DNA of 64,000 nucleotides from NCBI RefSeq assembly GCF_964204645.1, contig NC_134031.1:20519307-20583306 (forward strand). Reading direction: 5' to 3'. The stretch is from Tubulanus polymorphus (Eukaryota > Nemertea > Palaeonemertea > Tubulaniformes > Tubulanidae). Positions 24,982 to 35,500 of this stretch are shown here, one piece after another. The stretch's first letter is position 1. Each line of letters opens with the position of its first letter. The translations under genes and the position numbers were made by a program. The notes beneath the pieces were generated by a model. It was not told the origin of the DNA and ran no database searches. It saw only the letters and a list, made by a program, of their open reading frames with translations.

Positions 24982-26082
24982 ATGTTTACCAAAACTCTTT
25001 TCGTCGCCCTCGCCATTTTCATGGTAGTTGGAGCCGTCGCTGCCGAAGGTAATTATGATTTTTTTGCGATTGCACCGAATTTGATTGTTATTGTCTTGAT
25101 TATCCCAGTTTAATCACCAAATTTATATAATATGCCTTGAAAGATTCCGTGCTTTTCGCTTTACTGCAGTGATTTCTGATTATTCTATTCGTCAACGTTA
25201 GATTTATCGTGCATTTATGTTAGTCTCTATGCGATGAATGGTGCAATTTTTGTTTGAGAACCTTGGATCAAATATCTGTTTCGATCATCCAGGGGCGAAT
25301 AGAAGTCGGAACTAACAACCGAACCCAATATTCTTTGTTCCTAACGTCTTTCACGGTGCTGGTCATATTTAAGATAGGTTCGAACTACAGCGACCGTACT
25401 TAATTCCGTGGTCGACCATTTCTGGACCATAGATCCAACTAACTGACATTCGGTTTCACTTTATAACTCCGATAACCGAAGTTCGCCCAAAATAGCAGGG
25501 AAAAGTAGTACGATAACCACACTCAAAACGTGGTGAACAGATGATTTGATAAAAACCCACTATTTACAAATTAAAAGAAATCTAAAATCGAGAATTTATT
25601 TATTGAAACAATTTAAAATATAAGAACACGACGTTTCGATCTCACCCTAGAGATCATCGTCACCTGACACCTGACGATGATCTCTAGGGTGAGATCGAAA
25701 CGTCGTGTTCTTATATTTTAGATTGTTTCAATAAATAAATTCTCGATTTTAGATTTCTTTTAATTTGTAAATAGTGGGTTTTTATCTAATTAGGAGGGAA
25801 TAGAATGGTTCTCATTCTCATTCCGGTTTTGCAACATTTTTCACGATAATCGCTAGCTGATTGTAAAATTGGAAAATATTCAAAAATGATATCTACGAAT
25901 ATTGACCGTGTTAACTTCAGTCAGTATTGTCCTTTTCAGAATCAAAATTCAGGAAGAGAGGAGTTAGTTGCAATTGCCTGAACTCGGCCGGCCGTATATC
26001 ACATCATGGAACCTATTGGGTATCCGGTGGACCAACCAGTGACTGTTGCCATCACACCTGGTTAGGAAAATGTTGCTACTAA
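24982..26082 (+). CDS. Secreted cysteine-rich peptide B (toxin-like/defensin-like)
   Basis: Coding exons 24982-25048 and 25940-26082 give 69 residues. Exon one encodes the leader (start MFTKTLF, end GAVAAE). Exon two encodes a basic propart ending KR and a mature peptide of 40 residues starting GVSC. It keeps the six-cysteine CxC, CC, CC framework, the YW pair and GGP, but the loop between CxC and YW is longer and richer in His and Ser than in A or C. The intron (891 bases) contains dispersed repeat family 1 and the long palindrome at 25548-25786. The signal exon is almost identical to that of D, whereas the mature exon differs at many positions. Function is unknown; a secreted bioactive peptide is the natural reading. 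Confidence 0.85.
25290..25495. repeat. Dispersed repeat, family 1 (copy in peptide B intron)
   Basis: Shares ordered blocks with 1-180, including 'gtcggaactaa', 'actgacattcggtttcact' and 'actccgataacc' followed by 'aagttcgccca'. It lies in the intron of peptide B, just left of the long palindrome. Confidence 0.55.
25548..25786. mobile_element. Near-perfect 239-bp palindrome (arms about 115 bp)
   Basis: The left arm from 25548 ('gataaaaacccac') is matched by the right arm ending at 25786 with one noted mismatch and a spacer of about nine bases at the centre (near 25667). Flanking the centre, each arm contains a CTGACGA followed by a short hairpin GATCTC/GAGATC and then GAAAC (right arm 25671 to about 25700). 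Transcripts would fold into a very long hairpin. It may be an inverted dimer of a non-autonomous element; it sits inside the intron of peptide B. Confidence 0.85.
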
Positions 26083-27361
26083 TCGTCAAACGTACAAAAA
26101 TGTCTAGCGTTTATCATCGTGTTTTACATGTTGCCGGAAACGTTTGAATTCATTAAAAAGAAAAAAACACATATGTCTAGTTTGTTTACTTTGTTCATTT
26201 CCTCTGTTGGTATAGCAAACATTCTTAAATTCCAAACTTACGTAGCTAAAATTGGATTAGTTGACGGAAACCCGCAGACGAATAGAATCAGTTCTTGTTA
26301 ACATTTATGATCCTGAATAATCGACAAAAAAGTTAAAAAGGCGTGGACTATTGAGAAATTGATGCTAAAAACAAGCAACTCTACGAAGAATGTGAAAACT
26401 GTGCTAAAAAAACCCTGCGTACATCCAGTGGGTCCCGGAGAGCCGGGGTTAGTACCCAATATCGAGGCGCCAGCTGCGATATCTGTTTCACAATGGCTAT
26501 CGGTTTCAATCAATCGACATCTTTAATTCATCATTCCAAAACACCTCGGGCTATCTTAACAAATTGAAAAATAAATTCTCCTGATTATCGGGAGAATGTT
26601 TTTTAATTCGCGGATTCTGCCATTCTGAGGCTATCATAACGAATAAAAAACACATTAACATTCTCCCAATTTATGAATTGAAAAAATAGATACTTTAAGA
26701 AAAATAGATTTATGAATTAGAAAAAGAAGGGATAATGATTCGAGTTTGAATAGCAATTGATTATTTCTAACAACATACTGATGACGTTTTATGACTCCTT
26801 AGGAATTCCAGTAGTAAATGTTCGAATAAGGTTTAGTACGGTAACAATGTGTGGTTACGTCTTATGAGGCGTCATTAATATCGGTCTGATGATGAATGGC
26901 GGTATTAATTGTTAAAATCAAAAACTTAGTTTGAGGCTAGTGTAAATCAGTTCATTAGGAATAACCTGTGCTTTAACGCACTAAGCCGCACTCTATGAAG
27001 ACCTGGTGGAACTGACTCCTGAAATTTGAAATATTCTGAAATCCGTTGGATTGCAAGAACGATGTGGTCTATAGTTTCAGTCAGACGGCTCCTTGTATAT
27101 TGGGACATCAGGTAACAACGCATCGTCGTGTAAAAGATATTTCGAGTTGAAAGTGGTCACCGATTGATCGTGAGGGGACACTATCCCGAGTCAAGACATT
27201 TTTACTCGTCAGGTTGATGATTCCTCAGAGCCTCGAAATAGTCATTGAAAGCTCTTTCAAAGTTAACTACGTTTAACAACATTGGGCTTCATTGATCTAA
27301 CTACTTTATTATTTCATATTCGAATAATATGCTTATTTGTTGGCTATTTGAAAAAAAAAAT

Positions 27362-27654
27362 CTAGTTCTTGCAGCATTTGCCGATACCCCAGCTGCAACA
27401 GTTGCTGCTTGGTCCGCCGATCAGCCAGTAGGTTCCCTGACCCAAACCGAATCTTCCTGGGCAGAAACATGGAACACCTCTTCTGGCAATATGTACTTCC
27501 GTCTCTGAAAATTTGAGGAATCATCACGTGAATTTTTAACCAACTACATAGTTCAAACGTAGATTGAAAATAAGAAATGAATTTACGCACCTTCAGCGGT
27601 GACGGCTCCGAGGACCATGAAGACGGCCAAAGCAACGAACAAAGTCTTGTACAT
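27362..27654 (-). CDS. Secreted cysteine-rich peptide C (near-identical copy of A)
   Basis: Coding exons 27654-27591 and 27504-27362, 68 residues, with the same exon lengths as A. The leader starts MYKTLF and the mature part follows RR and starts GVPC; cysteines are CxC, CC, CC. Compared with A, the mature exon differs at three bases, only one of which changes a residue (Lys in C for Arg in A, next to last). The intron and the stretch downstream of the stop also align closely with A, so the two loci are recent duplicates or are kept alike by gene conversion. Confidence 0.85.
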
Positions 27655-27742
27655 TCTGAAACGAAAACACGATATATATCGTGTATTACTTTTCGTAAAT
27701 GTTTGTTTGGCAACGTATACATGTAACAACCAGTTTGCTTAC

Positions 27743-27810
27743 CTGAATGTGGTGATCAGTGATGTCTGCGTAAACAACAGTGACTTTCAGTGAGTGAAAT
27801 CCTACATTTA
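27743..27810 (-). promoter_or_regulatory. 5' non-coding exon and promoter of peptide C
   Basis: The minus strand carries an exon ending ACATTCAG at 27743 with donor GTAAGC, preceded by 'ttgtttacgcagacatcac'. This aligns with the equivalent part of gene A. The TATA-like motif of A is weaker here. Confidence 0.5.
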
Positions 27811-28209
27811 TCCCTCCCCAGAGAGTAGACAATATGTCACCAGCTCATAAGCGGATGATGCAAGTCGGTTTAAGATTACCGGTGCAGGTGTTTTTGCATA
27901 TTTATGATATTCACAAAACAATTCATTTCCGAAATTTTTTTTTCATAGACGTTTGAATGAATTAATCGAATACCGAGGTACTGAAAAAGTCATCCTGGCC
28001 CGATCGTAGTATCTCAACAGCTGGCATCCACTTTCAATCTAATTTCCTCAGGAGTAAATCAATTGAACATGAAAATCTACTAAACAATGACTAGAAAAGG
28101 AATTTTTGGTAGCTGAATATTCAATTCTATTTTTAGTTAATTATTGACAACGTAAATCTGCCGACACGTCATCCCGTGGTTGGCCGGTGCGGCACTGGAT
28201 CCAGGGCCA

Positions 28210-28321
28210 ACGGATAGGTAGATTGATCAGACGGATAGGTAGATTGATCAGACGGATAGGTAGATTGATCAAACGGATAGGTAGATTGATCAGACGGATA
28301 GGTAGATTGATCAGACGGATA
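28210..28321. repeat. 21-bp tandem repeat, 5 copies plus a partial
   Basis: The unit 'acggataggtagattgatca' plus one base is repeated five times from 28210 to 28314, with one substitution in the third unit, and followed by seven bases of a sixth. Because 21 is a multiple of three, the minus strand stays open and would encode a heptad repeat (YPSDQST), but there is no sign that it is expressed. Confidence 0.95.
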
Positions 28322-28611
28322 GTATTTGAAACCGAATACTTTCATCTGTGATAAGAATACAATTTGTCCTGGAATAAGAAAGCTCGTCATTTTCAAACCC
28401 TTATCTTGCCTCAAATGATTATTCAGTTAATTTCCGGGGAGAGTTGTGGTGATTTAAGGTTTCGATTAGCATTTTACTACCGGCAAATCGTTAAAGAATG
28501 AAACAACTTCAAAATGTAAGAATCTGAAGTAATCTGAAATTCAAAATAACAAATGATCATTTTATGATCCGTATAAGAGGAGAGGAAACAATTATCTATA
28601 TAGGATCTTCG

Positions 28612-28898
28612 CAGGGGTGGATTGAGAGGGGTAACCCCCTTCCCAAAAAGGTGCCTTTTTAAGGCCGTTATTGAAAAATCTGAAACCGAGGCGGAAAAAT
28701 CGACCCATTTCTCGTGGTTGATATTGAATATTAATATTTTCATTTATTTAGCGGGGGGCTAAGGGAAAATTCGAGAGCAATCGACCCCGAAGTTCTTCCG
28801 CCCACATTTTAGTATTTTGTTTTCGATATGATCGGATTATGCCCCTTTTTACCAAAAAATACAACCTCTGCCCTCTGAAATCCTGGGTCCACCCCTAT
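28612..28898. repeat. Probable MITE with 'aggggtgga' ends
   Basis: The left side begins 'aggggtggattgag' and the right side, read on the other strand, begins 'aggggtggacccagg'. The interior has no coding sequence. The inverted ends are short and imperfect, so this call is tentative. Confidence 0.35.
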
Positions 28899-30370
28899 TT
28901 GTTGGTCAGCGATTAGCATCACCAACTATTAATTGAAATCTCCTATTACACTTCAAAGTGGGTGTTTTACTTTCTAAATAAAATTCAATACATCAGACAT
29001 TTAATAAATCACCCCCTTATTTCAATAAAACTGGTTCCAGGTGTATTTTTCAGGATTTGAATAAATATCGCCAAACGGTTTGCTACCAATACTTAGAAAA
29101 CAATGCAGTCATCAAAGCGGATTTGCATGTGCCATGGCGTACACGAATTCGAAATGAACCTTTATGAGTTTTTTTTGTCGTGTATCATAAATCTAAATGT
29201 ATAACACACAGTTGCGGTACTTAAAACGTGGCAACTCGACAACATGTTTGTTTTTCATCAAGTGACATATTTTTGTAGCTAAGGCCCAAAGCATAATTTC
29301 ATAGATCGTTTCAATCCTAAATCCAACACTGATGAGCGCAGTCAATGTGTTCATCTTATCATTTCGATTTGAAAAGATTCATTCTTTAATCGTCTAGTTT
29401 ATTTCTCATTCGCGAGTCAAAGATGCAGGGTTCACAGTTCTTTGTTAATATTCTGATAAAATAACTCACTTTGTTAAAAACTCTGATAAAATGTCGAAAA
29501 TGAACCGATTTTAACCCAAGAATGCTTGTAGCAAAGTCCTACGAGGCACTACGTACGTGCGACAAGAAATTTGATTGTCCTTTGCGCGAGATCTGATCAT
29601 TCCATTCATTACTATACTGAATATATCCGTATGGCAAAGAATCTATTGCCGATACCGGATACCTAAAGTTAGATCAATCAAGATAGAAAATAAGGCAGAT
29701 TCGTTTCAGGGATAGTAATTACAAACTCTCCACCAGCCTTCATGTTTGTTGATTACACATTCTGATCGAAACGAACGTGCCAGAACAGGGGCTGTGGAGC
29801 AGGGGAGGGGGAGTTAGGAGTCTTTAGTACCCTACCCCACCTCCACCCCCCGATATTTTGTTACCTCAGAAATTCCAATTGTAAAAAATGTTCCATATCC
29901 TCTTCAAATATTCTTTAAATATTCTTGGAGGAGAACCTTCTTAAAAAACTGTGTATGACGCTCTCAGTGTTCATCATCACTGCACGGGACGTTAGACACT
30001 GCTAGTCGAGCAGCAGTCAGTTGCACGGGACTTAAACCACTTAAACACTTCGGTCAGGACTTTGCTTACATTCTAAAGTCATCAAGACGGCGCCTGAAGA
30101 GTGCATTAAAATAGACCGAAGTTTCAAAATTTTCCAGCCAAATCTGAAAACATATTTGGTAAAACAATTTGAATATGCAAATTCACTGCAGAAACACCTG
30201 AAAATATGTAGAACTCAAAATCGTTTTTTACGTATCATAAATCTCGATATTTTATGTCCAATCCGATATGAATTAATGCGCGTATGCAAATTTACGACAA
30301 ACACATTGTGCAACGAAAGAAATCCGATTATTATTTTGAAATAAAATACCTAAATTCGAGCACTTTTCGC
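28899..30370. other. Intergenic spacer between divergent peptides C and D
   Basis: No gene is recognised. The last 200 bases (from about 30170) align loosely with 24540-24740 upstream of peptide B, as expected for the duplicated promoter side of D. Confidence 0.45.
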
Positions 30371-30371
30371 T

Positions 30372-30408
30372 GAATTGTCTGCACACTCAAGTCTACAACA
30401 ACATTCAG
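30372..30408 (+). promoter_or_regulatory. 5' non-coding exon of peptide D
   Basis: The stretch 'gaattgtctgcaca' to 'acattcag' with donor GTACAG matches the corresponding exon of peptide B at 24722-24758. The acceptor lies at 30538 directly before the coding exon. Confidence 0.6.
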
Positions 30409-30539
30409 GTACAGTCAATTACTGAACGGTGGCTAATGTATCAAAAGTATTGATATTTTAAATTTCATTTCGTACCAATGAATCCATTGTAACTAATGTT
30501 ATACCTTGCAGATATATTCGATGTGATTCATTTTTCAGA

Positions 30540-31287
30540 ATGTTTACCAAAACTCTTTTCGTCGCCCTCGCCATTTTCATGGTCGTTGGAGCCGTCGCTG
30601 CCGAAGGTAATTTGATCTTTCGATTTGATATGAGTTTCATTCTGACGATTTTTCCCCGTCATACGAAGTCTTCTGTCTCCGTAAGGCGTGACGGTTGCGC
30701 GCACGTTATTTTGTTTGATCTTCTTATTCTTAGATAACGGTTCTGATTTAACTATTTGGTAACTTCAATTCCTGGACTTGGTTAGAAACGATTCATACCC
30801 GTTTTAAACAGGTCGCTATATATGTGGCAAACATTGACCTACTACGAGTAGAATTCCGTATCTTAATTCATTCAAGTTTTCATTTTAATGAGTTTTGAAA
30901 TAATTTTTTGAGGCATATTTTGTTGTTGTTGATTTGACGTTAGGATAACCACATATTTCTATACCCACGGATGCTCCTGCATAAACCATACACTGTTAAG
31001 AACGATACGGTATTTGATGCTTGGTACCGATTATCGTAAATTGGGTATTTGGAAAATTGAAATCAAGTAGACTCCAGAATAGACAGTCAAAACTGAAATC
31101 GGATGTTGATCTTAAGTTGTGACGCGTGTGTCGTATTTTTTCAATTTCAGAAGTCAAAATTGAGAAGAGAGGAATCCCTTGCACCTGCGCCAGCAACGGC
31201 AAAAGAGGAACCTGGTGGTTGATCGGTGGACCAGACACTAACTGCTGTCACGGTAGCGGATTGGCTATTGGAAGATGTTGCTATTAG
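30540..31287 (+). CDS. Secreted cysteine-rich peptide D (toxin-like/defensin-like)
   Basis: Coding exons 30540-30606 and 31151-31287 give 67 residues. The leader is the same as in B (MFTKTLF to AVAAE). The propart ends KR and the mature peptide of 38 residues starts GIPC, with six cysteines as CxC, CC, CC, a WW pair in place of YW, and GGP. An AATAAA lies near 31340, a plausible polyadenylation signal. The mature region differs from B in loop length and charge, although the leader exons are almost unchanged. Confidence 0.85.
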
Positions 31288-31349
31288 TTGAATGACTGAA
31301 TGTTTTCTATCCTTTGATTATGTCAGAAAACGTTCAAATAAAATTGTAA

Positions 31350-32030
31350 AAAGTACAAATCTCTAGTGATAATTAGCTGTTTAGATGCATAGGCCGAGTT
31401 TTGGCCTCGTCGTTCCGGTCTCTTGTCCTCGAGTCTAGTTGGCGCATTATCCTCTTCATTTATGTCGTGCCGCGCTCGTTATTTATTGTATTACGTTTAA
31501 CTATTTCGTTCACTTACAAAATTATAATTTTTTTACCTTGACCTTTGACTAAAGTTATAATTCTGATACGTAGGCTTCAGTATATACACTGATAAAATTG
31601 GGAAATTTGAAGTACATACATAATTTCCGGTTCTAAAAACGTTTTTGTCCGTCGTCGGCTCGGTGACCATTGTGTTAACTTGGTGATGTAGCAGAAGGTG
31701 TCCTTCCAATGATTGACGGACGAGGCCCGATTTTCACACGGGCAGCCGTGACCCAAGCCCGGACTCCAAGGATCTCGGGAATGCTACTGGCCCTTTGGCA
31801 TCAGACTCAGAGTTGAAATATAAGCTTATCTGTTTTCTCAAAGAACAATAAAGGGTTTTTTTATCAATGACAGTCACATTTGCAAACCACCTTTAAGTAG
31901 TGGTGGGGGCCGGTGTGCGGCCGCGTTCACAGATTTGTAATATGAAGGAGTGCTCCGAACATTGGAGCCGTTCAATCACAACACCATTTTCCTTTACTGC
32001 TGCAATACATTTTTATTGACCTAGACGGCG
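31350..32030. other. Gene-free stretch upstream of PRPF4
   Basis: No coding exon recognised. About 31700-31870 is GC-richer and ends in an AATAAAG followed by a T run, possibly the tail of a retroposed element. The rest is presumably PRPF4 upstream sequence. Confidence 0.3.
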
Positions 32031-32041
32031 CTGTAGTGGCA

Positions 32042-32107
32042 GAAAATGGCTGCGCCCATATAAACGACTATAAACCGTTGTTAGAAGGAAGTCTCGTTAT
32101 TTTCTTT
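32042..32107 (+). promoter_or_regulatory. Likely PRPF4 promoter and first non-coding exon
   Basis: A YY1-like AAAATGGCTGCGCC occurs near 32045, and a donor TTTCTTT|GTAAGT ends a probable untranslated exon at 32107. The coding exon has an acceptor at 32520-32521 (ttttttccag), 13 bases before the ATG, so a spliced 5' UTR is required. The precise start is inferred. Confidence 0.4.
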
Positions 32108-32446
32108 GTAAGTATTTAAGTGTTCATTGTAAATCTGTATCTGCTACGGTTCTATATAGGCCTAGATGCAAGTTTCAAATGGGCTCTACCGAATCCTGAA
32201 CGAATTCTCTTCTGATGCGTACGTTCGGTTAAGTCGGAATAATCATGAAACATGCCAATGGCAATGCAAAAAGAAAATCACTCACAATAATAATAGGCAG
32301 TGGATATTTTGCCAATGCGGCATTATTCCTGTTAACGCTATTTTGCCAATGGTGCGTTTTGATTGGCTAATTGACGCTGCGCATGCACAGAGGTGAAAAT
32401 TCAAGGAAAGTGTGGAGAACAGAGTCGGAGAAAATAGCAACATAGA

Positions 32447-32485
32447 GCGGGATTCGAACCCTAGACCACCGGGCTCACTCGAAAG
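32447..32485 (-). repeat. tRNA-like B box, truncated SINE head
   Basis: On the minus strand GGTGGTCTAG (A-box-like) runs directly into GGTTCGAATCCCGC (exact B box). A tRNA would need about 30 more bases between them, so this is a deleted tRNA-derived sequence, not a tRNA gene. It lies in the 5' UTR intron of PRPF4. Confidence 0.35.
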
Positions 32486-32534
32486 AGAATCAAGATATAT
32501 TTATCTTTTAATTTTTTCCAGCATATATACGAAG

Positions 32535-35500
32535 ATGTCGGACGATGAAGGTATTGGTTATGTGAAGCCAGATCGTGTAATTCACTATGGAAGTTTGGAA
32601 GAACGACTCAGATTGCAGTCTGCAGCGGCCGGCGCAAACGCTATCAAAGCTGGTATCGCAGCCGGTAACATCAGCATCGCTGGAAAAGGTATGTCGCGCA
32701 CACGTTTAACAGAGTTATGGGAGAGAGGAGGGAGGAGGGAGGAATGTACGGGACAGGAAAAAAGATGGGAGAGGACAGAGTAAGGGTTCGGGAGAAGAGT
32801 ACAGGAAATAGAGTGGGGAAAGATGATAGAGGAGCAAGGAGAGAGGAAGAGAGAATAAGAGAAGAGAGATCAGGATCATGACTAATGTTTCTAAAAAATT
32901 GTTTCAACTTATGCACTTTAGAATGGGATTTTCAAACCAATGACTATTAGGCCTATATATTCTATACAGAATGAATGAACATTGTGAATATAGTTGGGTA
33001 GATATTTCACAGATATTTGTAGTAGATATCTTTCTATTTTGTAGCTGAGCCGATGGACCTGGAGGCTGAAGTGAGCGCTAGTAAACAAGAACTACTGGAT
33101 GAGTTCGAAAAACGTAAAAAGGTAGGCTCTTATCTTTCACAGGAAAAATTGAATTCAGATCATAACAAACAGCATGACAAAGAGGTTTTTACGTTTTTTG
33201 TTATAATGTAGGCGAGGCAACTAGCGGTATCTACCGATGATGGTGAAGTGAAAGCTTACCTTCGACAGTTAGGAGAACCGATATGTAAGTTTTTATTTCC
33301 ACACTGACTCTTTCTGCATGCACACTGCAACTCGTTGAAGACTAAGACTTTTCAATTTTTGGATGGAAGCAGGCTTCATGGGTGGTTCAATTTCTGTTTG
33401 TCTTGAGTTCAGTTTGAGTAATCAAAATGACTTCATTTAGCATCTAATTATCAAAAGGGTTAAGATTAAGATGATTGGCCTCTCAAATTAGGATCCAATG
33501 TCGCGCTGTTGGTAAGATTTATTTACTGTGATGAGATGTAGAAATATACAGCGAAACCTCGTTACAATGAACTTCAGCGGACCAGAAAATCCATCCATTA
33601 TAACTGATAGTTGGGTATATCCTGTATGAAATCATTGATAGTTTACCATTTGGGATGCGATATGTTTGCAATTACTGATAGATAATTGTTATCTCTGAGG
33701 TCATTATAACGAGGCTCCATCATGATATTTGACTTCTACTCGTGGAATCGGGTGATATATCTCTAATATCCTTCATCCTTCCGAATTTGATATTTCCATC
33801 CTGCTCATTAAGCTGAACTGAAGGTAAGAAATATCTATATCCAGTATTCATTTCTGCTTTATTTGCTATAAGGTTTATTCGGTGAAGATAAAGCTGACCG
33901 ACGAGCGAGGTTACGTCTGCTACTGGCGGCACTCGGCGAAGGCGCGCTCCGAAAGAAAAACGAACTGGCTTATGCTCGTAGAGATTCCAAATACGTATGT
34001 ATTTAATCAGTTTGATTTTCACAGATATAGCTGTTCCGTTGATGCCAGACGTCTGAAAATTAGAGATATCTCTACTGACTACTTGAGAACTGAAGATTGA
34101 ATTTATCTCAGTTCTGTTGACTGCAGAATTTCGAGAATCAGAGATCTCAACTGACTACTGGGGCCACTACTGGTTGCATAGTCATGACTTAAACTTAAGA
34201 TCAGTCTCAGACCAACTTAGTAGTTCTATAGCAAATCTAACAACGTAAGACCAGTCTTAAGATTTAAGACCACTTTTGACTAAGTTCACGACTGTGCAAC
34301 TGGCTCCTGAAAAATTAGATATATCTCTGTTGGGTTGACCACTGACTACTGCTAATCAAGAGATATCTCAGTGCTTTAATGAAAATTGATATTTTTGTTC
34401 CGGGAGGTATTCGACCTCAGAGCTCGTTAAAAATCTTCTTTCAATTGTTTGTCTCGCGCTGAATATGTGTAGGATCAGGCAACCTGGTACCACGAAGGAT
34501 CAGAGACGTTAAGACAAGCTCGTGTTTGGATTGCGCAATATTCATTACCGAGGTAAACAAAATCGATTGAAGTGTTTTCGCTCGATGCCTCTATTAATGA
34601 TTTTGATTGTGAAAATGGTCGAATTTTTGGGTCAACTGTAGGTCGCATTTTCGTTTGGAAAAAGCCAGAGAGGAAGAAGCAACGTCTTCTGCTCAAATCA
34701 ACGCTAAGCAACAAGAACTACATAAAAAGCTCAGAGTAAGTAGATGCAAGCACTAACTAATAGCCAGTTACCGTTGCAGTAGCTTTAAGTGAAAATGAAA
34801 TAATAACTGTAAGTGAAAATAAGTGGCATTAAGCGAAATGTGTTATGAAAATCCCACAGGATAGTAATGCAATTTCTAAGTATGACTTCTGCAAGATTTT
34901 ATGTTTTGATTATATACATAATCCAACATAGTTTGTTAGAAGCAACTGCAAATGTACTTTCAGGCTTTTGAAAGACGAAGAAATATTTTCTATATGAAAG
35001 CATATATTTTCGATATGGAGCAATTTTCAGTTGAACGATGGAGGTATTTAAGCAACACCAATTGATATGTTTATTTTATTATGTTTTTATAGGCAATGAC
35101 TATAGAAAGCAGTCAAATCGGAGACACGAGACCAATTTCATACTGTGAATTCAGTCCTAATAGTGAAATGTTAGTTACTGCTTCTTGGTATGTATATATA
35201 AATATACGACGAGCAACAGGTCAGTAATGAAGGTTTCAAATAGATAACTGGCCAAGTTGTATCTATTTCAGGAGTGGATTGTGTAAATTGTGGTCGATAC
35301 CGGATTGTCAACCTATCCGCACTTTAAGAGGTAAAAATACCAAAATTTGAATAACCAACTGGCCTTATCTCCATCTGCTATGTGGGGTATGAATATTAGA
35401 ACCCGGTGTACCACACACTCATCTATATAGAGCTCATTTTCGACTTAAAAACGCCGTATTGGTCGGCAACACAGTAAGCGGTTTACATTACAGACCTGAA

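Noticed and set aside
26298-26513. Possible fifth peptide gene or relic on the minus strand downstream of B
   Set aside because: A small GC-rich patch with GSPGPTGC was checked, but it lacks the CxC and CC pattern and has no leader exon.
32412-32534. N-terminal extension of PRPF4 in the same frame
   Set aside because: It lacks an ATG start, lies before a strong splice acceptor, and includes a tRNA-like repeat; the ATG at 32535 gives a normal-length protein.
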